A DNA stretch of 16,406 nucleotides, taken from SHYG01 sp041485445. GTDB lineage: Bacteria > Chloroflexota > Dehalococcoidia > Lucifugimonadales > UBA3495. The notes beneath the pieces are model-generated. The model did not search any database. It had not been told where the DNA came from and was given only the letters and a program-made list of their open reading frames with translations. This document shows positions 8,147-14,992 of this stretch, in pieces (position 1 is the first letter of the stretch; each line of letters opens with the position of its first letter). The stretch covers positions 1 through 16,406 of the forward strand of contig JBGPJN010000038.1 in assembly GCA_041485445.1 (NCBI GenBank). The letters are read 5' to 3'. The position numbers and the translations under genes were made by a program.

Positions 8147-8801
8147 CGTTAATGCCAGGGTAAATGACTACTCCCGCCAACTCCACGCTTTCCTGATCTC
8201 GACCGATGTCAAGGATAGCAGAAGAGTGATCATCCCCCGCATTGCCTCTAAATGGGAGGTTTCCAGCGACGGCCTGACTTGGACCTTGACTATTAGAAAG
8301 GGAGTCAAGTTCCACGACGGGAAGGACGTGACCGCGGAGGACGTCTTGTGGACTCTCCAGCATGCCATCGGGCCACAAGCTAAAGACCACACCATGGTGG
8401 GCAACAAGACCTCCCTGAGCCAAGTAATGGCTCGAATAGAGCAAACAGGACCCGACCAGGTCAGTCTAACCACCAAGCTCCCCGCCGCTGAGTTACGTTA
8501 CGAGATCTCCGAGGCAGCAGGCGTTAATTTCGGTGCTGTGCTCCCCAAGTGGGCAACTTTGCACGATGCGCAGGAGGAGGCGGCTTACGACCGCAATCCC
8601 ATTGGCGCCGGTATCATGGAGCTGGTGAAGCACGTCCCGGCGGACTCGATGACCTTCGAGCGCTTCGCCGACTACTACTATCAGCCCAAAAACGGCTTCT
8701 CCGCCGATAAAAGGGTGAATTTCACCCTGCTGCACCCGCGGCTGGTCGCCGAGGAAGCTACCCGGGTGGCTTTTAGGCTAGCACTCACGCCCCTACCCTG
8801 A
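8147..8801 (+). pseudogene. Remnant of a family 5 ABC solute-binding protein (DppA/OppA-like)
   Basis: From about 8160 the frame encodes about 210 residues typical of the N-terminal lobe of peptide-type binding proteins (SBP_bac_5): IIPRIASKWEVSSDGLTWTL, then IRKGVKFHDGKDVTAEDVLW. Intact members are 500-600 residues with a signal peptide. Here the first ~80-100 residues, including the signal peptide, are absent and the frame instead runs back into the MITE-like element. After EEATRVA the reading turns into unrelated residues and stops at 8801, 29 bases from the end of the convergent DUF6390-like gene. No lipobox, ribosome site or own start is visible. Both ends are lost, so it is almost certainly non-functional. 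No permease or ATPase genes are nearby. Confidence 0.8.
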
Positions 8802-8830
8802 CCACAGCCCATCCCAGCGCAGCCGGAAGA

Positions 8831-9553
8831 TCAGATGGTCTGGTTGGCAATGGCCAGGTGATGCCGCGTCTGTCCGTCCAACGCCTTGGCCTGGGACGGT
8901 GTTAGCTTGTCGCAGGCCCAGTCCCAGTGCATTGAGACCAGCTCCCCCGGCTGGGGGGTGTCCAGATAGCCTGCGCCGTTCAGCCGGTGGGCCACGCGCC
9001 GCTCCGCCGGCTCGCCCAGGGCCAGGCGGCCGTCCCGGAGCACCAGGGGCTGGTATGTGACCACCAGCAGATCACCCTCGACCCTCTGTACCTGCCCGCA
9101 GCTTATCCGGCAGCGGTTCAGGTCCTCAATGTTCTCCCGCAGCGCCCCGGTGCGCATGGACACGTCCAGCACGTGGAAGCTGTGGTGCGGGCGGGCGCCC
9201 GCGGGGGCCTTCCCCAAAAGCAGCTCCAAGGTCTGTTTTGAAACCCTGGGGCCCACTTTCTCGGCGATGTACGCATGGAAATCGGTCATCTTCTCCCGGC
9301 GCAGCAGCCCGTTGCCGATCCAGTAGGCCTCCACCACCCTGGGGTCAAGGGGGTCGGCGATGCCGTTCTCCTGGGCGATGAAGCAAAGGTAGGGGTAGGC
9401 GGCCTGGAACAGGCGAATCAGCTGGTCGGCCCCGGGGTCGGACTCTCCCGCCAGGCAGTAGTCAAACAGGGTGGCGTGGTCGCTGCCCCCGCAGAATCCC
9501 AGCCGGTTGGGCATGAGCGCATAGTGGGCGAAGAGCAGCCTACCGTCGGGCAT
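8831..9553 (-). CDS. DUF6390-like protein at the end of the hydrogenase operon
   Basis: A 240-residue soluble protein with no signal peptide or obvious membrane segment. I recognise it, with moderate certainty, as the DUF6390 type (start RLLFAHYALMPNRLGFCGG), a family I associate with [NiFe]-hydrogenase operons. Visible features are a Cys/His-containing middle (HHSFHVLDVSMRTG, NRCRISCG), a short beta stretch GDLLVVTYQPLVL and a C-terminal HWDWACDKL. The clustered His and Cys residues (HH, CRISC, HHL) could bind metal, but this is untested inference. Its ATG at 9553 overlaps the end of the EamA gene by 14 bp, implying translational coupling. It is the last gene of the operon. Its function is unknown; a maturation or assembly role is the simplest reading of its position. 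Confidence 0.7.
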   Translation of the reverse strand: MPDGRLLFAHYALMPNRLGFCGGSDHATLFDYCLAGESDPGADQLIRLFQAAYPYLCFIAQENGIADPLDPRVVEAYWIGNGLLRREKMTDFHAYIAEKVGPRVSKQTLELLLGKAPAGARPHHSFHVLDVSMRTGALRENIEDLNRCRISCGQVQRVEGDLLVVTYQPLVLRDGRLALGEPAERRVAHRLNGAGYLDTPQPGELVSMHWDWACDKLTPSQAKALDGQTRHHLAIANQTI

Positions 9554-10475
9554 GGGCCACCTCCCCGGCGTGGGTTGGACGCCGGCTCAGACTAAAGCCG
9601 ATGTAAAGCCACAGCAGGGTCGCCATGACGACCACGCCAAACCCAGCGGCCTGCTCCGCTGAGTAGGTCTTGCCGTTGAAGGCGGCGTGCAGCAGAGAGG
9701 TGACCACCGATCCCACCACCAGGACGCTGGAGACCAGGGTGGCCGGGGCGTGCTTCAGCGCCGCGTAGTAGCCGCTGACGTAGCCCAGCAGGAGCACTGA
9801 GGTGATCACCACCCAGCCCCACTGCGGGCCGGTCATGGTGGCCAGTGTCTCCCATCTCCCGCTGGCCAGGATGAACCCCAGCATGATCAGGGAGCCGAAG
9901 CCCATGCGTCCCAGGGCGCCGGCGCGGGCGCTGAGTCCCTGCAAGACCCGCCGGGCGATGACCGCCTCCACCGCCCAACAGAGGGTGGCCGCCAGCACCA
10001 ACAGCTCCCCCCGGCCGAACCCCCACCGGTAGGGGTAGCCCAGCAACACCAGGTTGCCCACCGCCAGGGCGGCCAGCGCCACCACTTGGAGCCTGCCGAC
10101 CCTCTCCCCCAGCAGCGGCACGGCCAGCACCGCCACCCAGATGAACAGGGTCTTGTGGACCAGGGCCGCGGTGGGCGCCGTGGCCTCTTTCAGCCCGTAG
10201 AAGAACAGCAGGAACGGGACGCTGCCGCCCACCAGCCCCAGCGCTGCCAGCCAGGCCCACTGCCGGCGGGAGAGCCGGCCCAACTCACCCACCGTCACCG
10301 GCAGCAGCGCCAGCCCCGCCAGGGCCAGCGCCACCAACAGGTTCTTGGCGGTGGTGAACATGAAGGGGTCCGGGACCTGCTTAACGCCAAAGGAGTTCAC
10401 GTAGATGGACACACCGCTGATCAAGGCGGTGATCAAGGCCAGGCAGGAGCCTTTGGCCACGGCGCTATTCAGCAT
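9540..10475 (-). CDS. EamA/DMT-family transporter in the hydrogenase operon
   Basis: 311 residues with about ten hydrophobic segments in two repeated halves (EamA repeats), the standard drug/metabolite transporter size. The first helix begins at ~10 (GSCLALITALISGVSIYVNS), and a short basic tail ends the protein. The start is ATG 10475, supported by AGGAGG six bases upstream; the frame is open much further upstream, but that part overlaps hypC and hypA in another frame and is not coding. The ribosome site and flank appear to have been part of hypC before a MITE-like element split the two genes. It overlaps the DUF6390-like gene downstream by 14 bp. The substrate is unknown; because the operon makes a nickel enzyme, nickel or a cofactor precursor is tempting, but DMT carriers mostly move organic compounds. 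Confidence 0.83.
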   Translation of the reverse strand: MLNSAVAKGSCLALITALISGVSIYVNSFGVKQVPDPFMFTTAKNLLVALALAGLALLPVTVGELGRLSRRQWAWLAALGLVGGSVPFLLFFYGLKEATAPTAALVHKTLFIWVAVLAVPLLGERVGRLQVVALAALAVGNLVLLGYPYRWGFGRGELLVLAATLCWAVEAVIARRVLQGLSARAGALGRMGFGSLIMLGFILASGRWETLATMTGPQWGWVVITSVLLLGYVSGYYAALKHAPATLVSSVLVVGSVVTSLLHAAFNGKTYSAEQAAGFGVVVMATLLWLYIGFSLSRRPTHAGEVAHARR

Positions 10476-10493
10476 CAGTCTCCTCCTCTCCAG

Positions 10494-10655
10494 TGGTTTC
10501 CAGTAGTGGGTCAGTTTGATTCGGCAGGAAATGGGGACTTTATCCGTCTCACCGGCGAAGGCCGGTGTCCAGATATAAGTGTGGCCAAGATGCTCGGCTG
10601 GATTCCGGCTTGCGCCGGAACGACGAGGGCCTAACTGACCCACTACCTGGTTTCC
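10494..10655. mobile_element. 146-bp MITE-like element with 8-bp target duplication
   Basis: The element spans 10502-10647. Its ends are inverted repeats with 14 matching bases (GTAGTGGGTCAGTT at 10503-10516, complement at 10633-10646). An identical 8-bp direct repeat TGGTTTCC sits exactly at both sides (10494-10501 and 10648-10655), as expected of transposition. Inside are two perfect hairpins, 10550-10556/10561-10567 and 10603-10609/10614-10620, plus a pairing TCCAG/CTGGA that joins them, so the whole can fold into one branched structure. There is no room for a transposase. It separates hypC from eamA and supplies the present hypC stop codon. Confidence 0.85.
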
Positions 10656-10885
10656 GCACCTCCAGATAGGGCCGCGCCGATCTGCTGCCAGAGCTGCAGA
10701 ACCTCCCTGGCCTCCTCCTCCCCCAGCCGCTGGACCGCCATCCCCAGGTTCAGCAGCACGTACTCCCCCACCGCCACGCCGGGCACCAGGTGGGCGCCGG
10801 CCTCCACCGTCCGCCCGTGCTGCTCCACCACGATCCGGCTCCGGTCCAGCACCCGCACCACGCGGGCCGGCAGCGCCACACACAT
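10643..10885 (-). CDS. hypC: [NiFe]-hydrogenase maturation chaperone HypC
   Basis: 80 residues, the usual HypC size. It begins with the diagnostic MCVALPARV; Cys2, exposed after Met removal, binds the Fe(CN)2CO precursor together with HypD and contacts the large subunit during maturation. A small OB-like beta fold (VVEQHGRTVEAGAHLVPGVAVGEYVLLNLGMAVQRL) and the helical tail EEEAREVLQLWQQIG follow. The start ATG 10885 has GGGGGAG upstream and lies 2 nt after hypA. The last codon and stop (AGG TAG) fall in the MITE-like insertion; without it the frame would run nine residues further beyond E-T and stop inside eamA. HypD, its partner, is not in this window. Confidence 0.92.
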   Translation of the reverse strand: MCVALPARVVRVLDRSRIVVEQHGRTVEAGAHLVPGVAVGEYVLLNLGMAVQRLGEEEAREVLQLWQQIGAALSGGAETR

Positions 10886-10887
10886 AG

Positions 10888-11136
10888 TTATAGCTCCCCC
10901 AGCTCCAGGGATTCCAGGACGACACTACACCCGGGCACGCGACGCACGCGGATGCCGGCGTGCCCGGCCACCGTACCTTGGGCGGTAACCTCGATTCCCA
11001 GGGCCAACGCCTCCGGATCAATGGATGCTTCAGTGCCCAGGGCGATGTAAATCGCGGCAACGCCGGTGGCGCTCTGCCGCGCCGCCTCCCTGACGGCGCG
11101 GTCCACGATATCCCGCGCTACGCTGTACTCGTGCAT
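10888..11136 (-). CDS. hypA: HypA-like nickel chaperone lacking the zinc finger
   Basis: 82 residues that follow HypA from its start: MHEYSVARDIVDRAVREAA, with the Met1-His2-Glu3 nickel site, then IYIALGTEASIDPEALALGIEV, and a final strand SVVLESLELGE. Normal HypA is about 113-118 residues and has a zinc domain with two CxxC pairs between these parts. Here only a single Cys remains, and the sequence passes from RVRRVPG straight to the last strand, as if the zinc domain were cleanly removed. The frame is intact and the stop is close to the hypC start (2-nt gap), so this looks like a working shortened form rather than decay. It overlaps the endopeptidase gene by 19 bp. Likely delivers nickel to the large subunit; whether it binds HypB without the zinc domain is open. 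Confidence 0.8.
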   Translation of the reverse strand: MHEYSVARDIVDRAVREAARQSATGVAAIYIALGTEASIDPEALALGIEVTAQGTVAGHAGIRVRRVPGCSVVLESLELGEL

Positions 11137-11594
11137 GCGATCTCCCTGAGAACCAGGTCCACCACGTGTGCCACGGCGCCGGCCGCCTCGGGGGAGGGCG
11201 GCGCCCCCGGAGCAAAGCCGGCAGCCTCCACCCCATAGAGCGCCATCCGCGGCGGCAACCGGCCCAGGACCGCGGCCAGCCGGATGGCCTGGGCAACGCC
11301 GAAGCCGTGGCTGGAGACCAGGCCGGGGTCCCGCCGGCCCTGCAACTCCCGGCAGTCCACGCGAATGACGGCGCCCGGCTTCCCGCCGGAGGATACCGCA
11401 TCGATGAGGAACACCTGGCCGGCCCCCTGCCAGGCGTCCATCAGGGCGGCCCCATCGCCGGTGTGCTCCAGCACCGTCACTCCGGCCGGCGCCCGCTGTT
11501 TCACCCGCCGGGCCACCATCAGCCCCACGGCATCGTCGCCCCGGTGGGGGTTGCCCACGCCGATCACCAGCACCGGACCGTCAGGGTAGCTCAT
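11118..11594 (-). CDS. [NiFe]-hydrogenase maturation endopeptidase (HyaD/HybD/HycI, M52)
   Basis: 158 residues, the usual size for family M52. The N-terminal motif GVGNPHRGDDAVG (12-24) contains D21 at the position of HybD E16; D65 in FLIDAV and H96 in SSHGFGVAQ match the other two nickel ligands. The enzyme would remove the C-terminal peptide of the large subunit once nickel is in place. Its substrate is encoded directly upstream, 13 nt away. The start ATG 11594 directly follows the end of that gene with an AGATG context. The last 19 bp overlap hypA. Confidence 0.9.
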   Translation of the reverse strand: MSYPDGPVLVIGVGNPHRGDDAVGLMVARRVKQRAPAGVTVLEHTGDGAALMDAWQGAGQVFLIDAVSSGGKPGAVIRVDCRELQGRRDPGLVSSHGFGVAQAIRLAAVLGRLPPRMALYGVEAAGFAPGAPPSPEAAGAVAHVVDLVLREIACTSTA

Positions 11595-11607
11595 CTTTCA
11601 TTCACCG

Positions 11608-12897
11608 TCAGGCATCCACCGTCAGCTTGAGAAAGTGGGTGGCGCAGGAGATGCACGGGTCATAGCTGCGGATGAGCTGCTCGCACCGCCAGGTCAGGTC
11701 TTCCCGAGGCAGGTCCAGGAGCGGGGGCACGAACTGCCGCAGGTCTTCCTCAATGCGCCCCTGGTTCTGGGAGGTGGGCGGAACGATCTTGGCGTCGCGG
11801 ATGGCGCCGTCCTCCGCCACGGTGTAGCGGTGGTAGAGGATCCCCCTGGGCGCTTCGGTGCAACCGTAGCCGGTGGCGGCTTTGGGCTCCACATTGATAT
11901 ACGGCTGCTCCGGCGGCTGGTAGCCCCGGATAATCCGCAGCGCCTCGTCGCAGGCGTAGAGCAGCTCCACGCTGCGGACGATGATGCTCTGGAAGGGATT
12001 GAGGCACCGGGGCGTCAGGCCGGCCTCTTGCGCCGCGGCCTGCGCTTCAGACGAGAGCTGGTGGAAGTTGAGGTTGTAGCGGGCCAGCGGCCCGGTCAGG
12101 TAGGCCCCGGTGCCTCGCAAGGTGGAGTGGAGGGCGGTGGAGTGGGGGAGGTGCTCCTCCTGGAAATGGTCGTCGTATTCGCGCACTGGGATATCCAGGC
12201 CGCTGTTCGAGACGATGCGGCCCCGGTCCAGGGGATACTCACCGGAGTGGCGCAGCGCCACGAAGGTGTAGTCCTGGTGAAAGTCCGGGAAGGTCAGCCC
12301 GGCCGCCCAGCGCACCGTTTGCCGGGAGGCTTCCCTGGCCCACTCCAGCTCGTCAGCGAGGGCCGCCAGCTCGCTGGGGGCCGGCGTGCGGTAGAAGCCG
12401 CCCACCCGGACGTTGATGGGGTGGATCTCCCGGCCCCCCACCACCCGCATGATCGCGTTGCCCGCCTTCTTCAGCCGCAGCCCCGTCTGCACCACCTCCG
12501 GGTGGTCCTGGGCCATGCCGATGGCGTCCTCATACCCGAGGAAGTCGGGGGCGTGCAGCATGAAGACGTGCAAGGCGTGGCTCTCGATCCACTCGCCGCA
12601 GTAAAGCAGCCGGCGCAGCGCCCGGATCGGTTCATCCACCACCACGCCCAAGGCGTCCTCCAGGGCCTGGCAGGCGCTCATCTGGTAGGCCACGGGGCAG
12701 ATGCCGCAGATGCGCGCGGTGATGTCGGGGACCTCGCTGAAACGGCGGCCCCGCAGGAAGGCCTCAAAGAAGCGGGGCGGCTCAAAGATCCGGAGCTGAA
12801 CCTCGGCCACGCGGCCGTTGCGGACCCGCAGGTACAGGGCCCCCTCGCCCTCCACCCGGGCCAGATAGTCAACCCGCACCGTCCTGTTACGGGCCAT
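11608..12897 (-). CDS. hydA: Group 3 [NiFe]-hydrogenase large subunit (alpha, HydA-like)
   Basis: 429 residues from ATG 12897, which overlaps the small-subunit gene by 11 bp; a longer upstream frame only repeats that gene's end. The four nickel ligands are present: C64 and C67 in RICGICPVAY and C415 and C418 in DPCISCATH. The protein ends eight residues after H421 (FLKLTVDA), giving a very short peptide for the maturation protease to remove. The His usual four places after C67 is Tyr (Y71). The moderate length and the partner genes fit group 3b, NADP-linked sulfhydrogenase-type enzymes, rather than membrane-bound group 1. It catalyses reversible H2 oxidation at a NiFe(CN)2CO centre in the cytoplasm. 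The subgroup call rests on context and motifs, not on a tree. Confidence 0.92.
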   Translation of the reverse strand: MARNRTVRVDYLARVEGEGALYLRVRNGRVAEVQLRIFEPPRFFEAFLRGRRFSEVPDITARICGICPVAYQMSACQALEDALGVVVDEPIRALRRLLYCGEWIESHALHVFMLHAPDFLGYEDAIGMAQDHPEVVQTGLRLKKAGNAIMRVVGGREIHPINVRVGGFYRTPAPSELAALADELEWAREASRQTVRWAAGLTFPDFHQDYTFVALRHSGEYPLDRGRIVSNSGLDIPVREYDDHFQEEHLPHSTALHSTLRGTGAYLTGPLARYNLNFHQLSSEAQAAAQEAGLTPRCLNPFQSIIVRSVELLYACDEALRIIRGYQPPEQPYINVEPKAATGYGCTEAPRGILYHRYTVAEDGAIRDAKIVPPTSQNQGRIEEDLRQFVPPLLDLPREDLTWRCEQLIRSYDPCISCATHFLKLTVDA

Positions 12898-13666
12898 GGG
12901 CCTCGGCCTCCTTGCGGAACGGCTCGGCGCCGGCGTTGAAGGTGCGGAAGGCCCTCCCGATGTCAACCTCGCGGACTCCCAGGCCCTGCCACCACCGGGC
13001 CAGGGCCGTGGTGTTGGGGGTCTCCATAGGGCCGTAGCACCCGTAGCAGCCCCGGTGGTAGGCGGGGCAGATGGCGCCGCACCCGGCCTGGGTTACCGGC
13101 CCCAGGCAGGGGACGCCGCGGGCCACCATTACGCAGGGGGTCCCCCGCAGCTTGCACTCCACGCAGACGCTGTGGGCCGAAATATTGGGCCGCCGCGCGT
13201 TGAGGAAGGCGCTGATCACCTCAAGAAGCTGGTGCTTGTTGATGGGACAGCCGCGCAGCTCGAAATCTACCTTCACGTGGTCCGAGATGGCGGTGGAGGT
13301 CGCCAGGGTGGAGATGTACTCGGGAGTGGCGTAGACCACGGAGGCGAGCTCCTTCACGTCCCGGAAGTTACGCAGCGCCTGAATGCCCCCGGCGGTGGCG
13401 CAGGCCCCGATGCTTACCAGAAACCTGGAGGCGCGCCGCACCCGCTGAATCCGCTCCGCATCGTGGGCAGTGGTGATGGACCCTTCCACCAGCGACAGGG
13501 CGTAAGGCCCCCGCACCACCGCGCGGGACGCCTCCGGGAAATTGGCGAAGGCCAACTCCCCGGCGATGGCCAGCAGGTCGTCCTCCAGGTCCAGCACACT
13601 CAACTGGCAGCCGTCGCAGGAGGCGAACTTCCACACGGCCAGCTTGGGCTTGCGGGCGGCCGGCAT
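12887..13666 (-). CDS. hydD: [NiFe]-hydrogenase small subunit (delta, HydD-like)
   Basis: 259 residues, related to the 20-kDa subunit of complex I. The proximal cluster motif is near the N terminus (FASCDGCQLSVLDLE, C17 and C20), with GACATAGG and RGCPINK supplying the remaining ligands. A C-terminal Cys-rich region (VCVECKLRGTPC, CGAICPAYHRGCYGCYGP) can hold two further 4Fe-4S clusters. There is no twin-arginine signal, so the enzyme is cytoplasmic, unlike group 1 small subunits. The start ATG 13666 comes one base after the gamma-subunit stop; a longer upstream frame would only overlap that gene. It passes electrons between the NiFe site and the gamma/beta subunits. Confidence 0.92.
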   Translation of the reverse strand: MPAARKPKLAVWKFASCDGCQLSVLDLEDDLLAIAGELAFANFPEASRAVVRGPYALSLVEGSITTAHDAERIQRVRRASRFLVSIGACATAGGIQALRNFRDVKELASVVYATPEYISTLATSTAISDHVKVDFELRGCPINKHQLLEVISAFLNARRPNISAHSVCVECKLRGTPCVMVARGVPCLGPVTQAGCGAICPAYHRGCYGCYGPMETPNTTALARWWQGLGVREVDIGRAFRTFNAGAEPFRKEAEAHGP

Positions 13667-13667
13667 T

Positions 13668-14534
13668 TCAGACCTCCCTCTGCCGGAGCAGGCCGGCAAC
13701 CTGGCTGTAGGGAAACACCGGGCCGTCCTTGCACACAAACTGGGGGCCGAACTGGCAGTGCCCGCAGAACCCTACGGCGCAGGTCATGTTGCGCTCCATG
13801 GAGAGGTAGATCTGCTGGCGCCCCAGGCCCAGCTTCTCCAGCTCGGCAATGGTGAAGCGCATCATAACCTCGGGCCCGCAGATCAGGGCCAGGGTGTTCC
13901 CCGGGTCAAAAGATGCCTTGGGGATCAGCCGGGTGACCAGGCCCACGTCGCCGGACCACGACGCCGTCCCCTGGTCCACGGTCAAGTGAACGCCCAGTCC
14001 GGCCCGTCGCCACCCCGCCATCTGCCGGGCGTACAGCACATCGGCCGGACTGCGGGCGCCGTAGAGCAGGGAAACGCGGCCAAACCGCTCCCGCCGGGCC
14101 AGGATGTGGTAGATGGCCGGGCGCAGGGGCGCCAGCCCCAGGCCGCCGGCCACCACCATCACGTCCTTGCCCTGGGCCGCCGCCAGCGTCCAGCCGCGGC
14201 CGAAGGGACCGCGCACCCCCACCACGCCGCCGGGCTTCAGCCCGCAAATGGCGCGGGTAACCGCCCCCACGGCCCGCACCGTGTGCACCAAGCTGCCCCC
14301 CTTGCCGGGGTCGCCGCTGCCCGGATCGCCGCTGATAGATATGGGCGCCTCCCCCACGCCGAAGGCGTACAGCATGTTGAACTGGCCGGGGGCAAAGGCC
14401 GGCGCCGGCGCGTCCTCGGCCGGGACCAGCGCCACGGTATAGGTGTCCCGGGTCTCCCGTGCGCGCCGGGCCACCCGGTAGAGCGCGGGCAGGGTGGGGT
14501 CGGCGGTGGGTCCGGTGAGGGTGGCCGCCGTCAT
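13668..14534 (-). CDS. hydG: Hydrogenase gamma subunit: FAD/NAD(P)H oxidoreductase with 2Fe-2S (HydG-like)
   Basis: 288 residues, ferredoxin-NADP reductase type. The FAD-binding barrel holds APGQFNMLYAFGVGEAPISIS. The nucleotide domain shows a glycine loop VVAGGLGLAPLRPAI and later ALICGPEVMM, where the C-G-P motif marks NAD(P) binding. At the C terminus C252, C257, C260 and C268 (CAVGFCGHCQFG) bind a 2Fe-2S cluster. This is the arrangement of sulfhydrogenase gamma and of dihydroorotate dehydrogenase electron-transfer subunits. Here it would link the hydrogenase to the NAD(P)H pool. Its ATG overlaps the stop of the cyclic-nucleotide-binding protein by four bases (ATGA), indicating coupled translation. 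NADP versus NAD preference cannot be decided by eye. Confidence 0.9.
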   Translation of the reverse strand: MTAATLTGPTADPTLPALYRVARRARETRDTYTVALVPAEDAPAPAFAPGQFNMLYAFGVGEAPISISGDPGSGDPGKGGSLVHTVRAVGAVTRAICGLKPGGVVGVRGPFGRGWTLAAAQGKDVMVVAGGLGLAPLRPAIYHILARRERFGRVSLLYGARSPADVLYARQMAGWRRAGLGVHLTVDQGTASWSGDVGLVTRLIPKASFDPGNTLALICGPEVMMRFTIAELEKLGLGRQQIYLSMERNMTCAVGFCGHCQFGPQFVCKDGPVFPYSQVAGLLRQREV

Positions 14535-14992
14535 GGGTCCTTCCCGTACAGGTCCAGCAGCTGCAAACGGGTGGCCGCCAGCCGGTCGGCCATCACCAGG
14601 GCAAAGCGACGCAGGATCTCATACCCCAGTGAGTGGTCCTCCTCACACTTGCCGCGCAAGCACTGGCCGTCCAAGGCGATGGCGCGGGTCTCCTGCAGCG
14701 CCCGGCCGTCGAACTGCCACCGGTACGGCGGGACGAGCCAGGACCAGCCCAGGATGTCGCCCTCGCCGACGGTCTGGATGGGGATGGGCCCGCGCCCGGG
14801 GGAGGCAATCTCAATGGACACCTTGCCTTGCCGGATAATGTAGAAGTGGTTGGCCGCCTCCCCTTCCTTCATCAGGTAGTGGCCCGGTCGGAACACCACG
14901 TTGGAGGCACAGCCGGCCAGCAGGGCAATGTAGCCGGGGTCCAGGCCCTGGAAAAAGGGGTGCTCCCTGAGGATGGGCTCAAGCGTCTGCAT
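14531..14992 (-). CDS. Cyclic-nucleotide-binding domain protein within the hydrogenase operon
   Basis: About 153 residues from ATG 14992 (GTG 14998 is an alternative). It consists of a single CNB/CRP effector-binding fold: HPFFQGLDPGYIALLAGCA, the beta roll VFRPGHYLMKEGEAANHFYIIRQGKVSIEI, then GEGDILGWSWLVPPYRW and a long C-terminal helix. No helix-turn-helix follows, so it is not a CRP-type DNA-binding regulator. The phosphate-binding cassette of real cAMP proteins (a GE...RxA pattern) is only partly kept: the segment is GEGDILGWSWLVPPYRWQFDGRA. It may bind another ligand or serve as a structural subunit. It sits between the beta and gamma genes, overlapping both, so it is presumably made in equal amounts with them and may control or join the complex. 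Confidence 0.85.
   Translation of the reverse strand: MQTLEPILREHPFFQGLDPGYIALLAGCASNVVFRPGHYLMKEGEAANHFYIIRQGKVSIEIASPGRGPIPIQTVGEGDILGWSWLVPPYRWQFDGRALQETRAIALDGQCLRGKCEEDHSLGYEILRRFALVMADRLAATRLQLLDLYGKDP

Noticed and set aside
10476..11060. Upstream extension of the EamA reading frame
   Set aside because: The open frame overlaps hypC and hypA in another phase, has no membrane character, and crosses the MITE-like element. ATG 10475 has a strong ribosome site.
11635..12939. Long + strand frame opposite the hydrogenase large subunit
   Set aside because: It is a GC-rich shadow of a gene with clear catalytic motifs; its composition (Gly, His, Val, Gln repeats) and the lack of a recognisable domain argue against coding. 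The same holds for 12896-13855, 13542-14843 and 14973-16130.
12898..12966. Longer N terminus of the large subunit
   Set aside because: The 23 added residues are Ser/Pro/Arg-rich and overlap the end of the small-subunit gene; homologous sequence begins at MARNRTVRVDY.
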